Shown piece after piece: positions 21,770 to 32,419 of a stretch of DNA of 64,000 nt. Origin of the DNA: Verticillium longisporum (Eukaryota > Ascomycota > Sordariomycetes > Glomerellales > Plectosphaerellaceae); contig JAETXT010000011.1 of the NCBI GenBank assembly GCA_019188255.1, forward strand, positions 2,666,001-2,730,000, in the 5' to 3' direction. A model generated the notes under the pieces. That model made no database searches. It saw nothing but the letters and a program-made list of their open reading frames with translations, and was not told the origin of the DNA. The position numbers and the translations under genes were made by a program. Position 1 is the stretch's first letter; every line of letters starts with the position of its first letter.

Positions 21770-22475
21770 TCGGGAGAAGCCAACGAGGCTGCGGTAGTGG
21801 TTGGCGTGGTAGTAGTGGTGGCAGTGGCAGTGAGCGGTTTCGGCGGTCACGACGACGACGAACAACGACGACGACAAGCGACAAAGAAGAGCTAGAAACA
21901 GGGAAGAAGACGAAGAACATGCATGCATCGAGAGAGCACGAGGGACAGCAACAAAGGCGTGGGGTTGTATGAGTACCACAAAACGGATCCCGCGCGACGG
22001 GCGCGGCCGTGACGAACGTGTGCCGTCACGGCACGATGAAGGACGACTCTCTTCGGCATTTGGGGCTTGGTAGTTTTGGAATGAGACTCAGTTCATGATG
22101 AATGACCCCCTAGATGAACGGCCGTGATGGTCAACACACGTTTGCGCGTTGATGAGCAGTCGACAGACGTGTTGCTGCCGCCGTGTGTCTGCCACACTGC
22201 TCTTGTATGTCCGTGACTCTTCAATCTGGCTCGACATGATAAGGTGACCCGGGACGCTGATTGCCTTTGCTACGGAACACGGCAATCGATCTCATCCTCA
22301 CCCTCAGTACAGAAATCGTGCATATCGAATCGTGTAATTATCATCAAACTCATGCCTCATAGCCTCACTATGTACCGTAAAGACTGTGAAGCCCTCTAAT
22401 GCCCGTATATGAAAGTCCCCTCCCCACGCCATGCCATCGCTTGAAGAAGCAGGAGCGCAAACTCCAAAGAAGTAA
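21770..22475. other. Convergent intergenic region
   Basis: eIF3g (plus) and the lipase gene (minus) end facing each other. The DNA just after the eIF3g stop is rich in GACGACGAC/GTGGTAGTAG low-complexity runs. No gene was recognised. Confidence 0.5.
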
Positions 22476-25400
22476 TCACTCTTGCGACCTCGCCTCTTCT
22501 GACCTCGCCTCTTGCGACTTCACCTCCTGTGGCTCCACCTCCTGTGGCTTCACCTCCTGCGGCGTTACCTCCTCCACCGGCTTTCCCCCTGCTGGAATAT
22601 GCAGCGGTGGCGGCTGCGCAGATGGCTGAAGGTGCTGCTGCTGCTGCTGCCCTGAGACCGAGCGGGTAGCAGGTCCCTTGCCAACAATCTTCTCCGTCCA
22701 GTTCCAGCTGCCGTGCACATCCTTCCCCTTTCCGTCGGGCGTCATGGGCCGCGGGCTGCGGCCGCCGGCCTCGGTTCCAACGTCGCTATCACCATCTGTG
22801 TCGGCCCAGTCGCCGTCGCTCCACGTCATCGAGTCGGCTCGGGACACTCGCTGCTTTGGAGCATACGCTTTCTCCGCAGTGGCTGCGACAGGCGATGGAG
22901 CCTCCGGCTTGCGAGGCAATGCGGTGACCTTGTCCTCAGCCTCGCGTGCCAGATTCTCCCCCTCTCGCCCTTCTTGCTCTTTCCGCGCTGTTCGCTGAGC
23001 GCTCGTCTCTTCGTGTGGTGGCTTTTCGTGAGTGCTTGTGCCGCCAGCGCCGTCGTTTCCATTGCTCCGCTTGACCTCGCCGCCGTACTGGTCTGGGGGT
23101 TGTCCCATGTCAAAGGCACGCTCCTCGCCGCCCTCCTCATCAACACGCATGCGCACCGTGGCCGAGTCGCTAAAGTGCGCGTCGACTAGGTGCTTGACAA
23201 CGGGCCACCCAAAGGCATTGGCGAACATGCGCCGCACAATAATGTTGTTATGAGCATCGGGCTCGAGCTTGACGAGGACCTTGCGCCAGGCCATGCCGCG
23301 GTGGTAGGCCCGGGCGATCTTCTCTTCAACACGCATCTGTGATCCGTCGATCTCTTGGTCTTCATCCTTGTTGGGGTTCGTGTTGGTCGTGTCATCATAG
23401 TCCTTGGTAGACTGAATCGAATCTTCGCGGCCGACGCCTTGGCTGGGAGTGCGCGGGGAGGATCCTAGCGAAGAGGCGACCGAAGGGGCGTGGTCTTTTG
23501 TGTCGGTGCTCGCGGTCGAGTGGCCCGTATTGCGCCTACGGAGGACGAGAGAACCCGACGAACTTTTCTTCTTGAGAGGAGGTGGCGGGATATCGGAAGG
23601 GTGGTAAACACGGTCGTGAAAGATGGCGCGAGGTCGTTTGGAGGGGGCGACCACAAATTCTGTGGATGGCAGCGTGGGGAGGATAAGGTCGTGAGCCGAC
23701 TCGAAGAAAGTGGTCCGGGGCGGTGCGTTCATCCCATCTGTGTCGTTCTCAAACTCCTGCCCGGACGTCACCTTGGACGCCCCAGACGACTGAGACGTTG
23801 TGGAGGAATCATCAAACTTGATTGTCTGGCTCCGCCTGTAAATCTTGTTCTGTTTTGGAGAGAGCGTTGGCGATGTCGGTGCCGGTGGCTCATGACTCTT
23901 GAAGAAGTTGAAAAAGCCAGCAAAGGGACCACTGCCATTGTTAGACGGCTCGGAAGATTTTGGCGCTGCGGTCTCGGCATTGTCCTGGTAAGGGGTCGGT
24001 ACTGATCGCAAGCTAGCGTTGTCATCCTCGACGATGGCATTCTGACCAGGCTGGGGAACCTCAGCCGCATTCTGTGGTGCTGTGGGGGTGGCCGTCCCAG
24101 ATCCCTCGTCGTTGTCTTCAGGAGGCAGCTGCCGCGCCTCACGGCGCGCGCTGCCCACGTTGGCACCGGTAAGCTCAGCCCATCCGGCGCCCACCAACGT
24201 CTCAACCAGACCTGCGTCGCGCCGCGCCTTCTCAACACGGCCTAGACCTTGCCAGTCGAGGAACAACAGGCAGCTTGTTCTCAGAGGTACGATGCCATCG
24301 TTGACCACATTGGAATAGACGGTCCGATTGCGGAACTTCTTCAGCGCCGTGTGGGCGGGACCTGTAGGCAGAATGCGCAGCAATGGCTTCGACTCGGGAC
24401 GGCTCTCTCCTATGACCTTCTTATGCGCGCTCTCGCCGAGATTGCTGACAATGGCACCCCAACCGCTCCTTGCGATGGTCGGCGCCCGCCAAGTGAGGCC
24501 CAGGTCTTGTCCCGTTCTGCCGACGAGGCCAAAGTCGAGGGCGAACTTGACGTAGAGAGGGTTTTCGTTGCTGAGACCCAGGAAGGGCGTGGCGAGCGTG
24601 ACAAAGTTGATGGGCTTGATGAGGTCGAAAAATTGGGGCGAGTGCTTCTGAACGTATGCTACGGCATATGTCTGGATGAGGCCACCGAGGGAGTGCCCGA
24701 TGAAGCTGATGCTGGTGATCTTAAAAGGCCGTGCTGCGAGTGGGATCTCTTCCTTGTGAACTGAGCTGTGCTTATGTGCCGTCTTTCCCTCATGATCTGG
24801 CTTGATGTTGTTGGCAGCTACTTCGGCGGCCCCCTTGAAAGATGGCAAGAAGGGCTGATCAGGATAGCAGGTCGAGAGGATGTACCTAGCCAGTCTCTTC
24901 CCCAAGAACTTGATGCCCCTCTCAGTACGAGTGGCATTGCCCGAGAATCCGCGGACGATGACCTCTTCGTCTTCCTCATCTTCCGAAGCTTCGTCGTCGT
25001 CTTCTGAACCAGCGGTTGTCTCCGGCGCATCGGAACCCTGGCCCTCGTCTTCGGCGGAACCGCTCTTGGCTGCGGCCGCCTTGGCCCTGCGAGCTTCCCT
25101 GTCCTTCGCACGCCTCGCCTTGGCGTCGACTTTGGCCTGTCGTACCGTGGCGTCAATGCTCTCTTTCAGATACAGCAGGTCGGCGCCGAGGTTGCTATGC
25201 AGTCCGTGGGTGAGCACCACAAGGTGCACCTTCTTAGGCTGCCCATGAAGCTTCGCGCTCGAGGATGGGCTGTGCGGGGGTTCGGGGGTAGCGACTCGCG
25301 ACGCAGTATTCTTGTGATTGGTGGTGGTGGTGCTGCTGCTGGCGGCGGCGGCCGCTGCGGCAGCCTCTTCCTTCGGGGGCCGCATCTTGCCGCGCTCGAG

Positions 25401-26090
25401 GATTTTGGAGCCATTGTCCCAACCCGGTAGCCTCGGGGTGTTCCAGAGCGTAGCCGTGTCTTCGACCTTGAGCGTTATAGCCCTGGAGAAGACGCCCTTG
25501 GGGGGCCCGCTGCGGTGGCTGTCCTTGGTGTGATCGTGATGCACGAGGTCGCTGACTTTACCGGGCTGGGGTGCCTTGGCCTGGCCGCCGATAACGGGCA
25601 GGGAGTTCAGGTTCAGGGACTTCTCGTCGCGGGCGAGGACAACCTCGTAGCCTACGGAGGCGGAGGTGGAAAAGATGACCTGGGAGGAGACCTCGATGAT
25701 CCAAGACGCGCTCTCGGCCTCGTGATCAGGACCAGCACCAAAGTGGCCGTGCGAGCCGGTGCCAGCGCTCTGGCGGATATGTTCGGGGACGACCAACTCG
25801 CACTGCCAGGAGCCGCCGGCCTTGACCATGGGTTCAAATTCGGGCACGCCATAGCGGCGGGGGTTCTGGAACTTGACGTTGGGGTTGAAGGCAGCAGGGT
25901 AGGCGGCGACGCAAAGGTTGTAGGGCCCGTGGACGAAAGCGGCACGAAGCGCGATGGCAGACGTGTTGCGAATGCGGACGTGGAGCTTCTCCGGTGAGGG
26001 AAGAATGCGATCCTGGGAAGGGGTGTATGTGACAGTGTAGCGGACAACCTCGCCGAGCTTGACGCTGCCGACCTGATGGAGGAGCAGCAT
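22476..26090 (-). CDS. Large DUF676 lipase/serine esterase (ROG1/LPL1 family)
   Basis: An intronless gene of 1,204 codons. An N-terminal beta-rich domain (residues 1 to about 220) is followed by an Ala/Ser/Thr-rich linker and a split alpha/beta-hydrolase domain. Strand and turn HLVVLTHGLHSN lie near 289-300. The nucleophile elbow GHSLGG has Ser at about 467. Then come INFVTLATPFLGL and VVNDGIVPLRTS near 595-606. Between the first two lies a long charged insert (Lys/Arg/Ala-rich, then acidic EDDDEASEDEEDEE, residues about 320-376). A C-terminal block, AYHRGMAWRKVLVKLEPDAH and NNIIVRRMFANAFGWPVV, looks conserved and separate. Yeast relatives act on phospholipids or monoacylglycerol at lipid droplets and membranes. 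The substrate here is not shown by sequence. The protein is longer than yeast Rog1 because of low-complexity regions, including a Gln run near the C terminus (CTG repeat at 22,637) and repeated PQEVKPQEVEPQEV-like units. Confidence 0.92.
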   Translation of the reverse strand: MLLLHQVGSVKLGEVVRYTVTYTPSQDRILPSPEKLHVRIRNTSAIALRAAFVHGPYNLCVAAYPAAFNPNVKFQNPRRYGVPEFEPMVKAGGSWQCELVVPEHIRQSAGTGSHGHFGAGPDHEAESASWIIEVSSQVIFSTSASVGYEVVLARDEKSLNLNSLPVIGGQAKAPQPGKVSDLVHHDHTKDSHRSGPPKGVFSRAITLKVEDTATLWNTPRLPGWDNGSKILERGKMRPPKEEAAAAAAAASSSTTTTNHKNTASRVATPEPPHSPSSSAKLHGQPKKVHLVVLTHGLHSNLGADLLYLKESIDATVRQAKVDAKARRAKDREARRAKAAAAKSGSAEDEGQGSDAPETTAGSEDDDEASEDEEDEEVIVRGFSGNATRTERGIKFLGKRLARYILSTCYPDQPFLPSFKGAAEVAANNIKPDHEGKTAHKHSSVHKEEIPLAARPFKITSISFIGHSLGGLIQTYAVAYVQKHSPQFFDLIKPINFVTLATPFLGLSNENPLYVKFALDFGLVGRTGQDLGLTWRAPTIARSGWGAIVSNLGESAHKKVIGESRPESKPLLRILPTGPAHTALKKFRNRTVYSNVVNDGIVPLRTSCLLFLDWQGLGRVEKARRDAGLVETLVGAGWAELTGANVGSARREARQLPPEDNDEGSGTATPTAPQNAAEVPQPGQNAIVEDDNASLRSVPTPYQDNAETAAPKSSEPSNNGSGPFAGFFNFFKSHEPPAPTSPTLSPKQNKIYRRSQTIKFDDSSTTSQSSGASKVTSGQEFENDTDGMNAPPRTTFFESAHDLILPTLPSTEFVVAPSKRPRAIFHDRVYHPSDIPPPPLKKKSSSGSLVLRRRNTGHSTASTDTKDHAPSVASSLGSSPRTPSQGVGREDSIQSTKDYDDTTNTNPNKDEDQEIDGSQMRVEEKIARAYHRGMAWRKVLVKLEPDAHNNIIVRRMFANAFGWPVVKHLVDAHFSDSATVRMRVDEEGGEERAFDMGQPPDQYGGEVKRSNGNDGAGGTSTHEKPPHEETSAQRTARKEQEGREGENLAREAEDKVTALPRKPEAPSPVAATAEKAYAPKQRVSRADSMTWSDGDWADTDGDSDVGTEAGGRSPRPMTPDGKGKDVHGSWNWTEKIVGKGPATRSVSGQQQQQHLQPSAQPPPLHIPAGGKPVEEVTPQEVKPQEVEPQEVKSQEARSEEARSQE

Positions 26091-27646
26091 GGCAAACTTG
26101 GCGCAGAGGAGCAGGAGGTGGTGATGGTGAACAGTGGAGGACGTGAGAGTGGTGGGCCGGTTGCTCAGGCTCGTTAGGCCAGGCTGAGGTGGTGGTCGAG
26201 GATGTGGTCGTTGGAGGAGGATGTGTCGGTATTCGCGGATCGCACCATGTCGGTCAAGAGAATCGTCGTCGGGGTTCTCGGAGGGGAATTAGAGTCAGCA
26301 CAAGCTGGACAAAATGGTCGAACACAGGAATGCCAGAGGGTAGAGATGCTGAGACGGCCAGGATATGTCGGTTGGTAGTAGCGCGTGCGTGGTTTGCCAT
26401 AACGGACAAAGTGCCAGAGCAGAGAGTGTTGGCTGATTTGGTTTCGCGAAATCAGAAAGAGGGTTCCGGTCGTTCTGCACTGGGCTAACGCAGGCCAGAG
26501 GGTCATGGTGCCGCGCCATGATGCAATGCGACCAATTGCCCCTCCCTCCCTCCCGGGCCCTCCTTCCACACGTCACTCATCACCTGCCTTGGAGGGAGCC
26601 CTCCACAAGGCAGGCAGGAAGGCAGGCAGGAAGGCAGGCAGGTGGCAGGCACGACCGCCAGCGCCCAGGAAAAGCCCTGGAATCAAGCCTCGGCCCCCTG
26701 TACAGCCCGTTGACTAGCACGCTGGAGCTGGCCCACCTCCCTGGAACGCCAATGGAACATCGCTGCAGCTTGCCCCAAGACCTCTCCCTCCCGCCATGAC
26801 ATGCTGCCATGCATAAATGCCCTTTCTAGGCATCGAGTTCGCCATCCATCCCCCAGACCTCATACTCTTTGGAGAGGGCACGAGCCCAGGCCCGGCCTAC
26901 CTATCGTGACTGGTTGGTAGGCGCCCTACGATCAACAGAAGCTCATCTGACAACGGGCACACCAAACGCCCCATTCCGAAGCTGCTCCTCGAGGTCTCGG
27001 ATCTCTCGGCACCTTGCCATCCTATCAAGGCGTATGCCCGGCCAGCCTATCACACGTGGATCGATACTCTCTGTGCGAAGCATACCCGGAGGTTCGGGTG
27101 TCTACAGTTGCGGGTTACCTGCTCAGCCTCAAATGCCCACCGTATCATCGGGTCACTCGTCGATGCAACGAAGGACCCCTTCTCCCCACAGATGGACAGA
27201 TGGGGGACCCTGCATGAGCCGGCCTCACACATGGGACGTCTAGTTGTATGCATTTCAAAGAACAGAGAGCGCTTCATTCCTGCGCGCTAGACCGACTCCA
27301 AATTGCCCAGTGAATAAGTAAACAATACCATCGCTCCGCCTCGGTTGCCATGTGGCTCGCGTATAGTTACACAGAAAACACCGCCTGGGAGGAACATGGC
27401 AGTACCCTCACGAACGAGAAACCCGAAACAGAGAAGCAAGAAAATCAGACACGAGTAGAGAAAACGACAGAGAAAATAAAAATAAAAATCAAACATGGTC
27501 ATCCCTTGCGCTGTTGCGAATCATGCTGTTCATCAGTTATGCCTGTCGTTAAGATCTGTCGTCAAACGCTGTCGTCAAAGTCTGTCGTCCCAAGTCCGTC
27601 AGGAAAACGTGCTGTCGTAAAAATCCGTGCCTCCGTGATCTCTCCA
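26091..27646. other. Intergenic, lipase promoter and RBR gene 3' flank
   Basis: Both neighbours are on the minus strand. The region contains a 12-bp tandem repeat at 26,607. Short open frames show no family resemblance. Confidence 0.5.
26607..26642. repeat. 12-bp tandem repeat, three units
   Basis: Three perfect copies of AAGGCAGGCAGG, about 520 bp upstream of the lipase start. Confidence 0.97.
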
Positions 27647-30337
27647 TCAGGGTAGCGATCTGTCGTCTCCCGGCACGCCCGGCTCGACATGGCTCCGCCA
27701 CTCGTCCACGCGGTTCATGCCTCTTCCCGCACCGGTCAGCCCAGCCATCATCGACGACTTGGGCTCCCCACGCTTTCGTCCCCGCGAGCCATGTACCTCT
27801 GGCACTTGCGGCGGCAGCATAGGCGCTGGCGGCGGTGGCGCGTAGCCTCCTCCTATGCCGCCCGACATCATCATGCCAATGTCTGATCCTGGGGGCCAGC
27901 CTCCCCTGCTGCGACTGTTGTACATCATGTCCTCCTCCATGGCCGACATGCGTGCGGTTGGAGCCGCAGGCGTGGCGAGCATAGACATTGGCAGCCCGGC
28001 ACTGGCCGGCATTGGCGGCGGCGGCGGCATCATCATGCCGGGCCTCGACCTAGGACTCGTCCGAAATTCTGATAGACGATCTGCGAGACGTCGTTCCACC
28101 GAATCCTGTCGAACTCCTCGGGCCCTGTTGACGCCCGATACATACTCTCCTGCGACACCCGGTCTTTCGAATCCCACAGGAGGTGCCGCTGGCGGTGTCG
28201 GGACTGGGACGGGGACCAGATGCGGCCTTCTCCGATGATCGTCACTCCTGTGGTGCGCAGACATGTCACCGACATCGTCGTCACGAACGTGCAAGCGCCG
28301 CGCGAGATTGCTCTCCTGCCTCTCTTGGAGCCTTCTCATGAGGGGATCGTGCGGCGGATCCTCGTAGGCATCTGGAACTCGCGGTCTCATCGACATGGGC
28401 GCTGTCAGGTCGGGCACAGGGTGAATTGTCCCACGACCAGGAGGGCTGCCGTCCGCCCGTCCCAGCCTGTCTCTGCCCAGTGACATGGGAATATGCATAT
28501 CCTCGAGACGATCGTCCTCCGGCGTGTCGTGGTTGAACCAGGGGCAGTCACACGACTTCCACTTCAGTCCGCAAATCATGCAAAATTCGGCTCCGCAGCG
28601 ACTGTGCTTTCAGTTAGTACTACACTTGCATCGAATGCCGTCGAGGAACTCACCAGGTCATGTGGTTGCATCCCTCCTTCAACTCGACCATGGCCTTGCA
28701 CCTGTGGCATCGCTGCCACCCTGCGTCCTTGGCTTGCTGTAGGAATATTGTGGTCTCCTCGTCCCTTGGGCATTCCCGAGACCCATGCCATTTGCCATTG
28801 CAGGCGCAGCACACCTTGAGCTTGCACCGACTGCATTTGCCACACTTGCGGCCGTCCTCGTGGTGAATATTTGCTGGCTTGATCCACTCTCCGCATCGTT
28901 TCGCCGGGCAGTAGACGCGATTTCGTGTCGAGAACTCGGCGAATTTTTTGTTCCACGTCTTCTTGAAATCGGTCGGGAACAGCCTCTCGACATGCTTGAG
29001 AGGAATGTGCTCAGCACAGCATTTCGGGGGCATCTCCACGGGATCCGTGATGGACATCTTGAATTTCCTTTTCAGGCACGAGCTGCACATACGATGGCCA
29101 CACTTGAGCTTCGCAACCTTGTTTGCTGGGAGCTCGTCCATACAAGCGAGACACTGCACCCTGCACATGGTCAGTCCTGCTACCGTAGCCTGCTCCGGAC
29201 CGTGCCGATGCTTACTGCTTGACTCGTCTGTCTGGCCCATGCCCCTGCATGCCAGGCCCAAGGAAGGCGCCGAGAACGGAATGCCGCCGGTTGGAGGACG
29301 TAGTGCTGTGCGATGTGACATGCGTTTCAGACGCTGTGTGCGCCCGGCGCAATGTGGGTGGTACAATCTCTGTGTAGATGACCTGAGAATGGCGTCTCCT
29401 ACGTGGCCGGCTGCTGGTTGATTAGCGCGGCCCAGAGCATCGGGGATCAACGCAAAACAAACCTGACAGAAGAACGAGGCGGGGTAGGGGCCTCAAGGAG
29501 ACTCTGGCTACGACTGTGGTGACCCCGTCGGACGGAGCTACCAGACTCAACCAAGTCTGACGAACGCCGGGACGAGTGCCGGGACAGATGTCGGATGGGA
29601 GACTTGTGGTCTATTGCAGATTGGTGGGGGGTCGGGTCTTCGTCTTGGGTATCGTAGACAACAGTACCTCGTCGCTGCCGGCGTCTCCAACGCCGGTCCT
29701 CTTCACGGCGGTCGAGATAGTCGTCTGGTTCAGGGTGCCGGGCGCGTCTTTGAAGCTGGCCATGTTTTTCTAAATCCTGGTGCCTGATGTCTTCCGTGGA
29801 CACGGTAGTATCAGACTCCCCATCAGAGTCGGGTTGGGAAGGCCGAGAGTCTTTCCTCGACTCCGGGGTTGACCTGTAGTGACGAACGGAGCGTGGGCTC
29901 ATGCCGCGTCTGAGGTTGCGCCGACTGCCCGCAGGCGACTCGTCCTCGTCCTCGTCCTCGTCATCCTCGTCTTCATCCTCCTCGTCCTCATCTTCGTAAT
30001 GTCTTGAAGCACGGTGATGGTGAGGTTGATGGCGGTGATGGTCTACGCCTCTGCCAACAGGCATGGTCATTGTCGTAACGGTGGCTGCTCTCGTGCGAAG
30101 CGGCATCGTCGCGACTTGCGCAGGCGAGCTCCTCTCGCTCCAGGTGGTTTGACTCCGTCGCATGGACGAAGGCGGTTCTTCTGCATATTGTATGATATGG
30201 CCTCTCCTCGTTCGCCGAGGCAGCGAATCATGCACCGTCTCGCCGGTTTCGAGCCAATCGACATGGGGTGTCGGGTGCGCGTGTCGGCTTCGACCAGGCC
30301 TTCTGTCCGACTCCTCGCCATAATGATAGTAGGCCAT
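27647..30337 (-). CDS. RBR-type E3 ubiquitin ligase (RING1-IBR-RING2)
   Basis: Four exons (30337-29463, 29398-29216, 29160-28654, 28601-27647) joined by introns of 64, 55 and 52 nt give 839 residues. RING1 starts at about residue 355 (CLACMDEL, then LKCGHRMCSSCLKRKF). The IBR runs YCPAKRCGEWI to CCACNGKWHGSRECP. RING2 is split by the last intron (CHRCKAMVELKEGCNHMT | CRCGAEFCMICG). In RBR ligases a RING2 cysteine accepts ubiquitin from the E2; the Cys formed across the splice junction, after HMT, fits that place. The N-terminal 290 residues are charged and Ser-rich with a run of Glu/Asp (about 29,938-30,000). The C terminus is Pro/Met/Gly-rich, with PPPPAPMLPPQ. Such a protein would modify substrates in cytosol or nucleus. 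The partner is unknown. An upstream in-frame reading (QDSFAISALEASRIL before MAYYHYGEE) looks coding, so the true start may lie upstream, possibly in another exon. Confidence 0.92.
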
Positions 30338-31337
30338 TAGTATGCGAGATGCCTCGAGCGCAGAAATGGCGAACGAATCTTGGTCGTCCAAGAGAGGCGG
30401 CACTCTGAGGAGAATCGAACAGCTGGAGAGTCGTGACTGGCGGGCGTTAATGCATGTGGTTCGGTGATTGGGCGTCAAGGACAAGCTGCATGACTGGGAC
30501 GCAATACAGGGCGGGGTGACAGGCCGATATCGTACGCCCTGGGATTTGTATCGTCAGTAGATGCTATGGCAGCATGCAGCATGCAGCATGCAAGGGAGAC
30601 AAGGCAAGCAGCCAAAGGTGTAAGCAATCGGGCATCAGTCACCAACTAGGAGTTGGGAGTTGGGAGTCAAGGGGACCTGGGGATCACCTACGATTTGTGT
30701 TGTCCTTCGTATCTCTCCCCTCGATTGTCTGACGGTATGTCCTGTCTCTGCCTGCCTGTCTTTTTTCTTCTCGTCTCCTCCCGCCTGAATGACTGAGTGC
30801 GGGCGGCGAGAGGCAGAGTGCGTTTGTGGGATCACGAGGGCGTGATAGGTGCGGAGGCCAGTGGCCCTGTGCAATAGAGATCTGATAGAGGGGAAGAGTG
30901 CTGCTCCAGCTTGTCCAACGAGGAGGCTTCGGCCAACCTATTGGCCCTCAGCACGCGGGATCGTGTCTCTGATGGGGCGTTTCGTGCAACTTGGCGAATC
31001 ATGAGAGCCGAAGAGGCGTTCAGCTGGAAACAAGCATGGGTATGGCAAGGCATATGGATGGATGAATGAAATGGGGGGAATGAGTCTTAGGGATTTCGCC
31101 CCCTAGAGGCCGCCGCTTGCCTTGAATGCGAGGTTGGGACTTGGGCCTTCGAGGGCCTGACATCTGTGGCCAGGCTCCAGGTTACGTGCACTGCTCCAAA
31201 ACGAGGAGGCTGAGTCGTGATTCTCAGCTTTAGAGGGGGGGAAGCTCACGTGGGGCTCACCTCTCTAGCCACAAGCTACCACCAAGATATAGTGCGGGGT
31301 GTGTCCGTGCTTGCCGTCCTTTAGGTAGGGTACCTGG
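30338..31337. other. Upstream region of the RBR gene
   Basis: One kilobase of normal composition up to the transposon nest. It holds short repeats (GCAGCATGCAGCATGC near 30,573; GGAGTTGGGAGTTGGGAG near 30,649). It may include a 5' extension of the RBR gene. RIP-type AT enrichment does not reach it. Confidence 0.5.
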
Positions 31338-31346
31338 CTGAATGCC
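31338..31346. repeat. Left 9-bp target-site duplication of the Mutator-like element
   Basis: CTGAATGCC directly precedes the left inverted repeat. The identical nine bases follow the right inverted repeat at 47270-47278. The bases beyond the nine differ (G on the left, T on the right), so the duplication is exactly 9 bp. Confidence 0.93.
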
Positions 31347-31499
31347 GAGGACGGCTATTTGTTCGGCCCTTGTTGGCTATTTGCTCTGCCCAATAGGGGT
31401 AAAGCTATAATAGATAGGGGAAAAGCTATAAATATAGCTCCACTACTAAAATTAGCTATAGCAACTATGTACCTATCCTTTTCTCTTATATACTTAAGT
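31347..31499 (+). repeat. Left 153-bp terminal inverted repeat
   Basis: It matches the reverse complement of 47154-47269 followed by 32036-32072. The match runs from GAGGACGGCTATTTGTTCGG at the outer end to CTTATATACTTAAGT at the inner end. Confidence 0.92.
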
Positions 31500-32035
31500 C
31501 TCTCAATGAATTCCGAGCTGAAGACTAGCTATAATTAGCTAATAAACTAGCGTAGGGCTAGTTAGTAGCCCCCTAAGGCTCTATAATTACCTTATATATC
31601 TACTATATTATTAATACCCTTAAATGTAATAATAGTACTAAATACGCTTATTTTAAGCCCTCTAGATATTACGAATCTATTATTTTATTATTATATAAAG
31701 CCTCTATAATGCCTCCTTTATTAATAAACCTACTAGCTATTACCGAGGCTATTATTAAGGGTCCTACTATTATTAAGAGTCCTATTATCTCTTTTATTAT
31801 AGATACTTATAAAGAGCTATTTAAGACTATTTACGACTACTATATAACTATAGTAGCTATTACTAGTAATAGGGAGGGTTCTAAATAGCCTCTAATTAAG
31901 GCTAATTTAGTATTTACTATAATCTTTCTAATATCCTAATTTATAATATAAAAAAATTAGTACTAGCTACCTTAGGCCGCTAAGGGCTGCTAATAGCCGT
32001 TTAGCGATTCGCCTACTTCGCTATTCTATCGAGTA

Positions 32036-32072
32036 ACTTAAGTATATAAGAGAAAAGGATAGGTATATAGTT
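32036..32072 (-). repeat. Right terminal inverted repeat, inner piece
   Basis: ACTTAAGTATATAAGAG to the base before the Copia target duplication. It is complementary to the inner 37 bp of the left inverted repeat (about 31463-31499). Confidence 0.9.
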
Positions 32073-32077
32073 ACTAT
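32073..32077. repeat. Left target-site duplication of outer Copia element (mutated)
   Basis: ACTAT here pairs with GCTAT at 47154-47158. The single difference is G to A, the change RIP makes. Intact left inverted repeat sequence at the matching position supports GCTAT as the original. Confidence 0.82.
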
Positions 32078-32366
32078 TATTAAACTAATATTAGGGGATT
32101 ACCTAGGTTAGTAATTACTATATAGGATTTACTAATATAGTAATTACTAAGGCTAGGATTTATAGCTCTTAAGAGTACGTAATTTATAGCTTATATAATC
32201 GGTAAATTAAATAAGTATATCTAATTTATATAGATAGTAGTAATTTAGAGAAATAATATTAATAATTATTATAAGTCTTATATTACCTACCCTACTTATT
32301 TAGAGCTCTTAAGTATAGCTAAAGTAATAAATTAAGGTTTATATAAATAATAAAGCCCTCTTAATA
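32078..32366 (+). repeat. Outer Copia 5' LTR (LTR1)
   Basis: 289 bp, TATTAAAC...CTCTTAATA. It aligns with LTR4 end to end, and almost all differences are C/T or G/A transitions with LTR1 the more mutated. The ends were originally TG...CA, as LTR4 still shows CTCTCAACA. Confidence 0.93.
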
Positions 32367-32419
32367 CTAATTAATATTATATTTAATATAATATAGAATA
32401 GCTAGAGCTAGAGAAGTTA

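Noticed and set aside
31710..31888. A 59-codon open stretch inside the Mutator-like element as a gene
   Set aside because: It lies in RIP-mutated DNA, has no transposase motif and is too short to judge.
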